Shown: positions 24,402 to 33,875, numbered from the stretch's first letter. The stretch: DNA of 64,000 nt from Lujinxingia sediminis (GCF_004005565.1 NZ_SADD01000001.1:682001-746000); one strand, 5' to 3'. The notes: generated by a model not told the origin, from the sequence alone. Program-made: numbers and translations.

Positions 24402-25909
24402 ACTCGCTTCCTCTGGTCAGCGCGGCGATCTGGGTTCCCTTGCTCGGGGCGCTGGTGGTGTCGTTGTGGCCGCGCCGCTATGCGGCGCGGTGTGGCATGG
24501 GGGGGGCGATCGTTAGCGCGGCGGTGGGGTTGGGGCTTGTGGTTATGGTGGCCCTCTCGGGACCGCGTCGCGAGCGTCTGGGAGGATGGGGGGCGCCGGC
24601 GGGCATCGAGTTGTGGGTCGATGGGTTCTCGGCCTTGATGATCGCCATGACGGCCGTGGTCGGCGTGGTCGTCAGCATGTATGCCTTAGCCTACTTTCGG
24701 GTCGACGAGGGCCAGGACGATGCGGAGCGCCGGGAGGTTGAACGTCGTCGTGAGGCTTATTTCTGGCGGATCTGGCTTCTGGTGTGGGCCGCGATAAACG
24801 GGGTGTTTGCCTCTGCCGATCTATTTAATCTCTACGTCACGCTGGAGGTCGTGGGGCTGGGGGCTGTGGCCTTGGTGGCGCTTGCCGGAGGCCGGGCACT
24901 GCCGGCGGCGATGCGTTATCTCTTCGTGACGCTGAGCGGTTCGTTGCTCTACCTGCTGGGAGTGGTCTTAATCTACAGCGAGGGAGGAACCCTGGCGTTG
25001 TTTCAGGCCGGTGAGTCGCTGATGGCGGGGACGCTCGCGCAGGCCGCACTCGTGGTCATGGTGGTGGGGTTGGCGCTGAAAACCGCGCTGTTTCCGCTGC
25101 ATTTCTGGCTGCCGCCGGCACACGCTGACGCACCAGCGCCGGTCAGTGCGCTGCTCTCCGCGTTGGTGATCAAGGTGACGTTCTACATTTTAGTGCGCCT
25201 CTGGGTCGTGGTGTTCCCGGCCGCTGTGAGTCAGCCGGTGGGGGAGGTGTTGATGATCCTGGGGTTGATCGCGGTGATCTGGGGGAGCTGGCGAGCGCTA
25301 CGCCAGCGGCGTCTGAAGATGCTGGTGGCGTACTCGACGGTCGCTCAGGTCGGGTATCTGTTTTTAGTGTTTGGGCTGGCCCCCCGAGTCGATGGGAGCG
25401 CGGGGTGGCAGGCCGGGGCGTATTTCGCGATCTCGCATGCCTGCGCTAAGGGCGCGATGTTTCTGGCAGCCGGGGCGATCGCGCGTGCCGTCGGCCATGA
25501 TCAGATGGAAGAGATGCGCGGAGTCGGAGCACAGCTTGCGCGGTCTTTCTTCGCATTTGGGTTGGGGGGAATCAGCCTGATGGGATTACCTCCCAGCGGT
25601 GGCTATGTCAGCAAGTGGCTCTTTATCACCTCGGCGGCAGCGAGCGGAGACGTGATCGTGGTGATTGCGGTGGCGCTGGGGGGGCTGCTGGCGGCGGCGT
25701 ATGTGTTTCGTGTACTGGCGCTGGCCTTTGAGCGTGCACCGCGGGAAGGGGCGCCTCAGCTGCGCCCGATTCCCTCGACCCTGGAGTGGGCAGCGCTGGT
25801 GTTGGGGGCGGTGGCGGTGGCGCTGGGGCTAGCCGCCGGCGCTCCGCTGGCACTCCTGGAGGAGGGCCTGCCCTTTGGGCAGAGTCTGGCCGAAGGAGTC
25901 ACCCCTTGA
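24398..25909 (+). CDS. mrpD: Mrp-type antiporter subunit D (proton-conducting, NuoL/M/N fold)
   Basis: A 503-aa antiporter-like subunit with about 14 helices. The TM5 glutamate is present in LYVTLEVVGLGAVAL, the TM7 lysine in GLALKTALFPLHFWLPPAHA, and the next lysine in VSALLSALVIK. These charged residues line the proton route in complex I and Mrp. The APAPVSALLSALVIKV segment is of the MrpD class. The GTG start overlaps the mrpC stop as ATGTGA. Confidence 0.92.
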   Translation: MNSLPLVSAAIWVPLLGALVVSLWPRRYAARCGMGGAIVSAAVGLGLVVMVALSGPRRERLGGWGAPAGIELWVDGFSALMIAMTAVVGVVVSMYALAYFRVDEGQDDAERREVERRREAYFWRIWLLVWAAINGVFASADLFNLYVTLEVVGLGAVALVALAGGRALPAAMRYLFVTLSGSLLYLLGVVLIYSEGGTLALFQAGESLMAGTLAQAALVVMVVGLALKTALFPLHFWLPPAHADAPAPVSALLSALVIKVTFYILVRLWVVVFPAAVSQPVGEVLMILGLIAVIWGSWRALRQRRLKMLVAYSTVAQVGYLFLVFGLAPRVDGSAGWQAGAYFAISHACAKGAMFLAAGAIARAVGHDQMEEMRGVGAQLARSFFAFGLGGISLMGLPPSGGYVSKWLFITSAAASGDVIVVIAVALGGLLAAAYVFRVLALAFERAPREGAPQLRPIPSTLEWAALVLGAVAVALGLAAGAPLALLEEGLPFGQSLAEGVTP

Positions 25910-27426
25910 GCGTGCTCTTCTGGCTACCGCTGGCGGTGGTGCTGAGCTCTCTGGTTCCCGGGCTGGCGATCTTCCTGTTGCGCGAAGACCAGATCGTCAC
26001 GCGCACCACCCTCAACCTGCTCGGTGCGCTGACCAAGCTGGCCTTGATCGCGGCGATGGTCCTGGGCGTCTACCAGGGCCAGGTCTATGAGACGCGCTTT
26101 CCCCTGATGCCCGGCTTCGATCTGGTGCTTCACGCCTCGGCCCTGCCGATGCTCTTCGTCGTGCTCTCGGCGGTGCTCTGGCTGATCACCACCATCTACG
26201 CCATCGGTTATCTGGAGCGCTCGCCAGGGCGCAGTCGCTTCTTCGGATTTTTTAGCGTGTGCGTCAGCGCGACCACCGGCATTGCCCTCTCCGGCAACCT
26301 CTTTACATTCGTGCTTTTCTACGAGCTACTCACCCTGGCGACCTATCCGCTGGTCGTCCACCGGGGCACTCGCGAGGCGTTGCGTGCGGGTAAGATCTAT
26401 CTGGCCTACACGCTGACCGGTGGCACCGCGTTGATGGTCGCAGTGGTGTGGATGCACACGGTGGTCGGGCCCTTCGACTTCACCGAGGGCGGAGCGCTGT
26501 CGGCGCACTACGAGGAGCATCGTCAAGCACTGATGGTCCTCTTCTGGGTGATGGTGGCCTCGCTCGGTGTGAAAGCGGCTCTGGTGCCGCTGCATGGCTG
26601 GTTGCCCGTGGCGATGGTCGCGCCCGCCCCGGTGAGCGCACTGTTGCACGCTGTGGCCGTGGTCAAGGCCGGAGCCTACGGAATTGTCCGACTGGTCTAC
26701 GACGTCTACGGCATCACCTTTGTGCGGGATCTGGGGCTGGGGACGGGCCTGGCGTTCTGGGCATCGATCACCATCCTGTATGCCTCGATGCGTGCACTCT
26801 CCCAGGACAAGATCAAGCGCATGCTGGCCTACTCCACCGTCAGTCAGGTGGCCTATATCATCCTGGGCGTAGGGCTGGGCGGGCCTCTGGCCAGCGTGGG
26901 GGGAATTGTTCATCTGGTGCATCAGGGGGTGATGAAGATCACGCTCTTTTTCTGTGCTGGAAACCTGGCCGAGACCCTGGGAATTCACCGCATCTCCCAG
27001 ACGCGCGGCGTCGCTCGGCGCATGCCATGGACCATGGCTGCGTTTACCATCGCGGCACTGGGGATGATCGGGGTGCCGCCGCTGGCAGGTTTTATCTCGA
27101 AGTGGACGTTGGGCACCGGCGCGATGGCCAGCGGGTCGCCCTGGGCGCTGGCTGTACTCGCTGTCTCCAGTGCACTCAACGCCGCCTACTTTCTCCCGGT
27201 GGTCTTTCGCGCCTACTTTCAGGAGCCGCTGCGTCCCTGGCCCCGGGAGGGCGATGCAGGACGTCTGGAGACCCACCTGAGCCTGCTCGTGCCGCCCGTG
27301 ATCACCGCAATTCTTGTGATCGTGATGGGGCTCGCTGCCAGCTCACCAGCCAGCCCCCTCTCCTGGGTGGAGCTGATCGTCACACGGATTTATCCCGGTC
27401 CAGAGACCGGCGTCGGGGGGCTTTGA
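25906..27426 (+). CDS. Second proton-conducting subunit (MrpA N-terminal/NuoL-like)
   Basis: A 506-aa antiporter-like protein. VAPAPVSALLHAVAVVKAGAYG resembles the MrpA/NuoL class more than MrpD, and the TM5 glutamate is kept in FYELLTLATYPL. GVKAALVPLHGWLPV contains the TM7 lysine. It is only about the N-terminal two thirds of a canonical MrpA (about 800 aa); the missing C-terminal MbhD and MbhE parts are encoded upstream. The start is TTG 25906 within the mrpD stop (TTGA), with AAGGAG upstream; GTG 25912 is an alternative. Confidence 0.88.
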   Translation: MSVLFWLPLAVVLSSLVPGLAIFLLREDQIVTRTTLNLLGALTKLALIAAMVLGVYQGQVYETRFPLMPGFDLVLHASALPMLFVVLSAVLWLITTIYAIGYLERSPGRSRFFGFFSVCVSATTGIALSGNLFTFVLFYELLTLATYPLVVHRGTREALRAGKIYLAYTLTGGTALMVAVVWMHTVVGPFDFTEGGALSAHYEEHRQALMVLFWVMVASLGVKAALVPLHGWLPVAMVAPAPVSALLHAVAVVKAGAYGIVRLVYDVYGITFVRDLGLGTGLAFWASITILYASMRALSQDKIKRMLAYSTVSQVAYIILGVGLGGPLASVGGIVHLVHQGVMKITLFFCAGNLAETLGIHRISQTRGVARRMPWTMAAFTIAALGMIGVPPLAGFISKWTLGTGAMASGSPWALAVLAVSSALNAAYFLPVVFRAYFQEPLRPWPREGDAGRLETHLSLLVPPVITAILVIVMGLAASSPASPLSWVELIVTRIYPGPETGVGGL

Positions 27427-27428
27427 GA

Positions 27429-29213
27429 ATGCCGGATATGGAGCAGGTCGCGGTTGTGGGGTTGGTCATCGCCCTTGCTTTTCCACTGCTGGGGGCGCTG
27501 CTCTCGGCGCTAGGGCTGGCGAGGCTAGCGCTGATGGCCGGGCCGATATGGGCGGCACCGGCGCTGGCATCCCTCGTTGTGGTCGGCGAGCAGAGCGGAC
27601 GTGTCCCGACGATGTTGATGGAGGCGCGATTTGGACTGGATCCGACCTCCATGGCCTTTCTGGCGGTGTGTGCCGTGGTCTGGTCGATGGCATCGGTTTA
27701 TGCCGCGGCGATCATGCGAGGAGATGGAAATCTGCGCCGTTTCGGCGTTTTCTTCTTCGGCGCGATGGCTGGCAATTTTGTGCTCATCGGCGCGCTGGAT
27801 ATGATCAGCTTCATGTCCGGGTTTGCACTGATGAGCTACGCGGCCTACGGACTGGTCGCGCATGCGATGAGCGTCTCATCCTGGCGAGCGGGGAGAGTGT
27901 ATCTGGTGTTGACGGTCGCCGCCGAGTTGGCGCTCTGGGCCGGTGCCGTGCTGGCGTGGTCGATCGCCGACACCTGGGAGTTGGCCGAGATTCGTCATGC
28001 GCTCGCTACCTCCGAGGGCGTTGCACCACTGGCGATTGCCCTGATCTTCGGCGCTTTCGGCGTCAAGGCCGGGCTCGTTCCGCTGCATATCTGGCTTCCT
28101 CTGGCGCATCCGGCCGCACCCACCGCTGCCAGCGCTGTTCTGAGCGCCGCGATGATCAAAGCCGGCGTGCTCGGCTGGCTTCGTTTTTTGCCGCTGGGAG
28201 AGATCGAACTTCCCACCCTGGGAGCGAGCGCGGTGACGCTCGGAGCGCTCGGCACCTTTGGTGCCGTCGTCGTCGGGTTGATGCAACGAAAACCCAAAAC
28301 CATCCTGGCCTACTCAAGCGTCAGTCAGATGGGGTATGTCGCCCTGCTCATCGGCATCGCAGCGCGCTGGCCCTCGATCTACCCGACGACGCTCCTGGCC
28401 ATCGTTGTGTTTGTCGTGCACCACGGTCTGGCCAAAGGTGCGCTCTTTTTGAGCGTCGACGCTGCGCCTCGCCTGGCGTCCTCGGGCTCCCGTGTGCGCA
28501 CGTCGATCAGCTCGGCGCTGGTCCTCTTGCCTGCTCTCGCTCTCTGCGGGGCCCCGCTGACCAGCGGCGCGTTGGCCAAATACGCGCTCAAAAGCGTTTC
28601 GCATCTCGAGCAAGTGAGACTTCCCACAGCGTTGCTGAACGTCTGGTTGGTCGCCGGAGCCCTGGCGACCGGCGTACTGATGGCGCGTTTTCTCATCGTC
28701 GTGTGGCGCGCGCGCTCCACGCGCGACACGGAGACCTTGCCGGGAGCGGGGCTTTTAGCCTGGATCGTCCTGGCCACAGGATCGTTCTGGGCGCTGGCGA
28801 TCCTGCCCCTGACGCTTCCCGCGAAGTGGTTCGGGAGCATTCAGACAACGACGGCGATGTGGTCGGCGCTCTGGCCGCTGATGGTGGTCGCGGGGCTGGC
28901 CTGGGCCGCCCTGGGGCCCCCTGGCGCCGTCTTGCATCGCGGGGTAGGGCGAGTGGAGCCGGGTGACCTGCTTGGGCCAGCCGTCGTGTTGAGTTTGTAT
29001 GTGTCGCGCCGAACCCGGCGCCTCAGCGCATTTCTGGAGCGCCATTGGACGCGAGGGGTCGCGCGTCTCGACGACCGCGTGGATCGGATCATCTTGCGCG
29101 TGAAGGCGACGCCGGGAACCCGCTACCAGCTCTGGGCTCGCTGGCTCTCCGGAGAGTGGCTCGCTCTGGCGCTCGCGCTCACCTTCGCCGCAGCGATCTG
29201 GCTGAACGTGTAG
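27429..29213 (+). CDS. Third NuoL/M/N-like subunit lacking the TM5 glutamate
   Basis: A 594-aa protein with about 14 helices and a C-terminal extension of about 100 residues containing charged helices. TM7 lysine is present in GVKAGLVPLHIWLPLAH, and a following lysine in LSAAMIKAGVLG, as in HyfB/MbhH-type subunits. At the TM5 position where its sister subunits have ELLTLATY, this one has ALMSYAAY, so Ala133 replaces the glutamate. It starts two bases after the previous gene and ends the operon. It may be a structural or regulatory subunit rather than an independent proton channel; that is an inference. Confidence 0.85.
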   Translation: MPDMEQVAVVGLVIALAFPLLGALLSALGLARLALMAGPIWAAPALASLVVVGEQSGRVPTMLMEARFGLDPTSMAFLAVCAVVWSMASVYAAAIMRGDGNLRRFGVFFFGAMAGNFVLIGALDMISFMSGFALMSYAAYGLVAHAMSVSSWRAGRVYLVLTVAAELALWAGAVLAWSIADTWELAEIRHALATSEGVAPLAIALIFGAFGVKAGLVPLHIWLPLAHPAAPTAASAVLSAAMIKAGVLGWLRFLPLGEIELPTLGASAVTLGALGTFGAVVVGLMQRKPKTILAYSSVSQMGYVALLIGIAARWPSIYPTTLLAIVVFVVHHGLAKGALFLSVDAAPRLASSGSRVRTSISSALVLLPALALCGAPLTSGALAKYALKSVSHLEQVRLPTALLNVWLVAGALATGVLMARFLIVVWRARSTRDTETLPGAGLLAWIVLATGSFWALAILPLTLPAKWFGSIQTTTAMWSALWPLMVVAGLAWAALGPPGAVLHRGVGRVEPGDLLGPAVVLSLYVSRRTRRLSAFLERHWTRGVARLDDRVDRIILRVKATPGTRYQLWARWLSGEWLALALALTFAAAIWLNV

Positions 29214-29324
29214 CGTCTGGTTTCGATCTCGAAGCCCTCCATGGTATGAGAGGCGCGATTGAGATCGAACGATCGTGCCGCCGGTCCCTGACCCGGCTCT
29301 CGGCGTAACTCCTGAGGATAACGC

Positions 29325-30212
29325 ATGAAGAAACGTGGAATTATTACCCTGGTCGCCATCTTTGGCGCGCTCTTCTTTGGATTGATGGTCTTTATTGGCG
29401 TGCTCATCACCGCGTTTTCCCCGGAGGGCCTTAGTGGCACCGGGGAGAGCATCGGCGTGGTGGAGGTCGAGGGCACGATCATGGACGCGAAGGAGACCAT
29501 CGATGACATCCGTCGCTTTCAGAAAGATGATAACATCAAAGCCGTCGTCGTACGCGTTAACTCCCCGGGGGGGGCGGTAGCCCCTTCGCAGGAGATCTAC
29601 GAGGCGGTCAAAGATCTCAAAGAGGTCAAACCGGTGGCCATTTCGATGGGGGCTACCGCCGCAAGCGGCGGTTACTACATCGCCTGCGGAGCCGACACGA
29701 TCTTTGCCAACAACGGCACGCTCACCGGATCGATCGGGGTGATTACTCAGTTTTTCAATGTCGAGGGCATCATCAACCGCGTCGATCTGGAGGTAAACAC
29801 CATTAAGAGCGGGGAGTTCAAAGACTCCGGATCTCCCTTCCGGGAGTTTTTGCCGCAGGACGAGGCCATCTTCGCCGAGATGGTGAACGACATCCACGAT
29901 CAGTTTGTCGAAGACGTTGCCGCCTGCCGCGAGCTTGATGAGGCCACAGTTCGTCGCCTGGCCGACGGGCGCGTCTACACCGGCCGTCAGGCCAAGGCCA
30001 ATAAGCTGGTCGATGAGATCGGAACCCTGCAGGACACCATCGACTTTCTGGCCGCCGAGGTCGGACTGGATGATCCTCCCGTGGTCTATCCGCCCGAAGA
30101 GAGCATGGGATTTGTGCAGGAGTTGCTGAGCGCCAGCGTGCGCTCGACCGCCGAGGCCGCCCGGGCCGAAGCCGCTCCGCGCGTGCAGCTTCTCTACACC
30201 GGACCGCGGTGA
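29325..30212 (+). CDS. sppA: Signal peptide peptidase SppA, short (36K) form
   Basis: A 295-aa membrane serine protease that degrades cleaved signal peptides. An N-terminal anchor covers about residues 7-30. The catalytic Ser114 is in TAASGGYYIA and Lys166 is in KSGEFKDSGS; the 52-residue spacing is that of the short Ser/Lys-dyad SppA enzymes. VNSPGGAV near residue 80 forms the oxyanion region. It is the single-domain form, about half the length of E. coli SppA. It is followed after only four bases by a TolC-type gene, so the two are co-transcribed. Confidence 0.93.
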   Translation: MKKRGIITLVAIFGALFFGLMVFIGVLITAFSPEGLSGTGESIGVVEVEGTIMDAKETIDDIRRFQKDDNIKAVVVRVNSPGGAVAPSQEIYEAVKDLKEVKPVAISMGATAASGGYYIACGADTIFANNGTLTGSIGVITQFFNVEGIINRVDLEVNTIKSGEFKDSGSPFREFLPQDEAIFAEMVNDIHDQFVEDVAACRELDEATVRRLADGRVYTGRQAKANKLVDEIGTLQDTIDFLAAEVGLDDPPVVYPPEESMGFVQELLSASVRSTAEAARAEAAPRVQLLYTGPR

Positions 30213-30216
30213 GTTC

Positions 30217-31713
30217 ATGGCTTGCACACGTTTTTCTGCCGGTGCACTCGCGCTGGTTATCGCAGTATCGCTCCTTGCCAGTCTGCCGGATGCACGAGCC
30301 GAAGAGGCTCCCGATATCGCAGAAGAAGGGCGGGGTGGGAGCGGGGTTGTTTCTCTGACACTGGAGGCGGTCGAGGCGCGCGCGCGCCAGAGTGACGATC
30401 TCCAGGCCGAGCAGCAGGCCCGGCGCGACCATGCCCGCTGGCAATCCTACCGCGCTGATCGCGCCTGGTGGCCGAAGATTGAGGCGCAGACGCTGGTGGC
30501 CCCGGTTCCGGCCAATGCCGACCCTTCGCGCCTCGACGAGAACCTCGATGAGATCCTGGCGCTTAACCTCGGTCCGCTTGTGCGTCAGACAGCGCGGGTG
30601 ATCGTGCCTGTCTACACATTCGGACGCATCGGGCTGGCGCAGGAGCTGGCTGAGGTCGGGGTGGACGTCGCCGAGATTCAGGCCTTAGAAGCCGTTGAGA
30701 CTCAGCTGCTTCGCGCTCGCCAGGCTTATTTTGGACGTCAGCTTGCTGAAGCCTTCGGCGCTCTGCTGGCCGAGGGGGAGACGCTGGTCAATACGACTCT
30801 GCGCGAGATGGAAGACGCCCGTGCCTTCGGCGATGCTGACTTCTCGACGGAAGATCTGCGCCGCCTTCAGATCTTTAAGGCCGAGCTCGATACGATGGTT
30901 CTTGATAACGCCCGCCTCCGCGATCTGAGCGAGGCGGCGTTGCGCTACATCACCGACATCGAGCAGCCGCTGAGCGTGCCGCCTCTGGACCCAGAGCGGG
31001 TCGATGTTCCGCTGGCAAGCCTTCAGGCCTGCCAGAGTTTTGCCGGGGAAAATCGTCCCGATCTCCAAAAACTCGACGGCGCAATTCGCGCTCGGGAGCT
31101 GCAAAGCTCCCTGGCGCGTCGCGATTTTTTCCCCCAGGTGTTTGCGGCGGCAGATTTCGGCTTCGCCTGGTCGACGGAGTCGCCGGCGTTGCAGCGCGTC
31201 TGCCGCCGCGCTGCGCCGGGGGAGTCCTGCGTTAACGTCGACACGTTGTGGACTCAGCCCTATGCCAACCCATTGAACTCGTTGACGTTTGGGGTTGCCC
31301 TCGGGCTGCGCTGGCAGTTCGACTTCGCCCAGCAGCGTGGCAAGGTCGGGGAGGCGGACGCAAAACTCGCCGAGCTTCGTGCCCAGGCTCGGCGCGCGCG
31401 CGGCGCGGTGGCGCTGGACGTCGAGCAGGCCTGGCGCACAGCAGCAGACGCCCGCGAGCGTATGCATATCGAGCAGCGTCGCCTCGATGCAGCGCGACGC
31501 TGGCGAAATCAGTACGGGCTCTCCCAGCAGCTCAGCGAGTCGGTCGATATGCGTGACGCGCTGGATCCGCTGCGCGCCTATTACGAAGCGCAGGTTGCCG
31601 TGCTCGAATCGGCGCACAGCTATCTCGATGCGCGCGCTCGCCTGGCCCGGAGCATCGGTGCGCCCTCTCTGGATCTGCTCTCCGAGCTCAATGCGCAGCC
31701 AGGTGCGAACTGA
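30217..31713 (+). CDS. TolC-family outer membrane efflux protein
   Basis: A 498-aa outer membrane channel protein. The signal peptide (ALALVIAVSLLASLPDARA) should be cleaved near residue 28. The rest consists of two long alpha-helical coiled-coil repeats with short beta segments, as in TolC/OprM: VEARARQSDDLQAEQQARRD in the first helix and GLRWQFDFAQQRGKVGEADA in the second repeat. No inner-membrane pump or adaptor gene is adjacent. Its co-transcription with sppA is unusual for a pump channel. Confidence 0.87.
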   Translation: MACTRFSAGALALVIAVSLLASLPDARAEEAPDIAEEGRGGSGVVSLTLEAVEARARQSDDLQAEQQARRDHARWQSYRADRAWWPKIEAQTLVAPVPANADPSRLDENLDEILALNLGPLVRQTARVIVPVYTFGRIGLAQELAEVGVDVAEIQALEAVETQLLRARQAYFGRQLAEAFGALLAEGETLVNTTLREMEDARAFGDADFSTEDLRRLQIFKAELDTMVLDNARLRDLSEAALRYITDIEQPLSVPPLDPERVDVPLASLQACQSFAGENRPDLQKLDGAIRARELQSSLARRDFFPQVFAAADFGFAWSTESPALQRVCRRAAPGESCVNVDTLWTQPYANPLNSLTFGVALGLRWQFDFAQQRGKVGEADAKLAELRAQARRARGAVALDVEQAWRTAADARERMHIEQRRLDAARRWRNQYGLSQQLSESVDMRDALDPLRAYYEAQVAVLESAHSYLDARARLARSIGAPSLDLLSELNAQPGAN

Positions 31714-31819
31714 ACTTTCTCATGCGCCGGGTTGAATGAAGACCGCCGCTCCACTGTCTTAGTGATGAGCGCGGCGAGGTGCGTCGCACAAAATGACTGA
31801 CTTAGCAGGAGCACGACGT

Positions 31820-32431
31820 ATGAAGACCCACACGTCCATAAAACGACTGGTTGCAGGGCTGGCCGCCGGCGTTTCGCTGGCCCTTTTAAGCCTGAACGCC
31901 TGGGCCGACGCCCCGGCCGAGGTGGTGGAGGAGCGCACCTCGGCGATCGCAAAGGTGCTTGAGAAGCCCGACAGCGAAGCGCGCAACGCGGAGTTGACCC
32001 GGGAGCTCGATCAGACCCTGGACTTTGCCTACCTGGCCTCCCAGGCCTTCGGCGAGCACTGGGAAGCGCGCACGCCGGAGGAGCGCGCGGAGTTTCTGGA
32101 TCTTCTCCAGCGTATGCTGCAGGCCAACTATCAGGACAAGCTCAGCGGCCGGACTCTCAACGAAGATTACACCATCACTTTCGGTGATGCGCGTACCCGC
32201 GACTCGCGAGCGTTTGTGCGCGGCGAGGTCACTCGCGAAGGAAAGACCTACCCGGTGGTCTACCGCCTCTATCAGGACGGTGAAACCTGGCGCATCTACG
32301 ACCTCGTGATCGACGATATCAGCCTGGAAGAAACCTACCGCGAGGGCTACGTGCCGATCATCGAAGATGAGGGCTGGGGCGAGTTGATCCGACTGATGCG
32401 CGAGCGAATCGACCAGATGGAAAAGGACTAA
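31820..32431 (+). CDS. MlaC/Ttg2D-family periplasmic lipid-binding protein
   Basis: A 203-aa periplasmic protein of the MlaC (toluene tolerance Ttg2) family, which carries phospholipids between the outer membrane lipoprotein and the inner-membrane MlaFEDB transporter. A signal peptide ends in LNAWA. The segments DQTLDFAYLASQAFGEHW, LLQRMLQANYQDKL and IYDLVIDDISL match the family. ATG 31820 has AGGAG upstream. No other mla genes are in the window, so it is an orphan here. Confidence 0.82.
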   Translation: MKTHTSIKRLVAGLAAGVSLALLSLNAWADAPAEVVEERTSAIAKVLEKPDSEARNAELTRELDQTLDFAYLASQAFGEHWEARTPEERAEFLDLLQRMLQANYQDKLSGRTLNEDYTITFGDARTRDSRAFVRGEVTREGKTYPVVYRLYQDGETWRIYDLVIDDISLEETYREGYVPIIEDEGWGELIRLMRERIDQMEKD

Positions 32432-32460
32432 TCCCTCCATCTTCGCTGAGCATCGAACAT

Positions 32461-32496
32461 AAAAAACGCCGGCCTCTTCGGGCCGGCGTTTTTTTG
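32461..32496. terminator. Bidirectional rho-independent terminator
   Basis: A 14-bp stem (32461-32474 with 32481-32494) with a TCTTCG loop. The stem ends in A6/T6 so both strands get a T-run. It serves the MlaC-type gene (+) and the FHA protein gene ending at 32518 (-). Confidence 0.9.
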
Positions 32497-32517
32497 TTCA
32501 CATGCGTCGTCAGACGC

Positions 32518-33843
32518 TCAAGGAGCCGGGGCGTAACTCTCAAACGCGATCCGCTTCTTGCGCATATGTGCTTCGACGTCATCAAGGAGCGCGCGCGACT
32601 CCTGGTCTTCGGGCAACACTTCCAGCGCTTCCACCAGCAGCGCATGAGCAGCCTTCGGGTCGGCTTCGCGGCGGCTCTTAAAGAGACGGCTCGCCTCACT
32701 GCGAAGATTGTAGGCGATGGTGCGGTTGAGGTGGGCGAGCGTGGTCTGAGCACGTTGCTCAGCGATGGAGCCCTGGGGAAGTTGCAGCAACATCTCGCGG
32801 GCCTCTTCATGACGGCCCTGTTCGCTGAGAAGTTCTCCTTGAGCGAGCTTCTCGGCGGCCTGACGCTCGACATCGACCTGATCGCGAAGCGCGCGCGCCT
32901 CGGTGTTCTGCGGAGCCAGGGCAAGCGCCTCATTGGCCGCCGCGATGGCCCCGTCCCAATTGCCAAGCTCCAGCTGAGTGCGACCGCCTGCGACATGCTC
33001 GGCGACCTGCTCCTCCAGCGTGGGCGGGGCAGGGGCGTGAGCCTGTGCCTGGCCTTCACCATCGCCGGAGTTCACAAGCGCGAATACCGCAGCTCCACCC
33101 AGCGCCAGCCCCAGAAGCACGAGCACGGCGAGGCCCCCGTACGTCGTCATGGCATTGCTGCTACCGCTGGCCGCATACTCGGCCGGGTTGACCGTGGCGT
33201 TGCCTTCGACAAAGACGAACTCCAGGTTGCCGAATTCCACCCGATCGCCGGGGGAGATGGCCTGCTGCGACTGCACGGCTTTGCCGTTGAGGCGCGTGCC
33301 GTTCGAGCTCCCGCAATCGACCACCGAGTAGAGATCGCCATGGCGCGCGATGATCGCATGGCGGCGGCTGATCGAGGCGTCCGAGAGGAGAATGAAGTTC
33401 TCGTCGGTACGACCGATGGTGTTCTCCACCTCCGAGAGACTGAACTCCTCGCCGGCGAATGCATCGTTGATGCGCACCAGCTTATGATGCTCGCTTCCCG
33501 AGTCGATGAAGAGGGTCGAGAGCACATTCTGGTTTTGCATGCGCGCCGAGCGCTTGAATTCCAGATAGAGGTAGTAGTCGCCGATACGAATCTGGCTGGC
33601 GGTTCCCAGATCGCGCTGTTGCACGACTCTCTGCCCGTCGACAATGACGCCGTTGGCGCTCCCGAGGTCTTCGATATAGCAGCGCCCCTCGTGCACAAAG
33701 ATGCGCGCGTGTTCGCGGCTGACGCTGCCTGAAGGCAGCACCACATCGCAGGTGTCCAGACGCCCCACCACGTAAGAGCCGTGGTCAAAAGAGAAGGTGT
33801 CGGCGACCTGCCCGTTCTGGTCTTCGATCGTAATCGTAAACAT
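32518..33843 (-). CDS. Double FHA-domain membrane protein with TPR-like region
   Basis: A 441-aa signalling protein. A first FHA domain (about 1-95) has the phosphothreonine-binding GR, SREHA and SANG motifs; a second (about 120-212) has IGRTDE, ISRRHA and SSNGTRLNG. A single transmembrane helix lies at about 235-257, followed by a helical TPR-like domain to the end. FHA domains bind phosphothreonine peptides, so it may be a receptor for a Ser/Thr kinase. The frame also opens at TTG 33885, but ATG 33843 gives the N-terminus MFTITIEDQNG, parallel to MFSVIISEKGG in the neighbouring FHA protein. It follows that gene in the same direction. Confidence 0.85.
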   Translation of the reverse strand: MFTITIEDQNGQVADTFSFDHGSYVVGRLDTCDVVLPSGSVSREHARIFVHEGRCYIEDLGSANGVIVDGQRVVQQRDLGTASQIRIGDYYLYLEFKRSARMQNQNVLSTLFIDSGSEHHKLVRINDAFAGEEFSLSEVENTIGRTDENFILLSDASISRRHAIIARHGDLYSVVDCGSSNGTRLNGKAVQSQQAISPGDRVEFGNLEFVFVEGNATVNPAEYAASGSSNAMTTYGGLAVLVLLGLALGGAAVFALVNSGDGEGQAQAHAPAPPTLEEQVAEHVAGGRTQLELGNWDGAIAAANEALALAPQNTEARALRDQVDVERQAAEKLAQGELLSEQGRHEEAREMLLQLPQGSIAEQRAQTTLAHLNRTIAYNLRSEASRLFKSRREADPKAAHALLVEALEVLPEDQESRALLDDVEAHMRKKRIAFESYAPAP

Positions 33844-33875
33844 GTTGTTCGCCGATGATGATGGCGGCAGAACAA

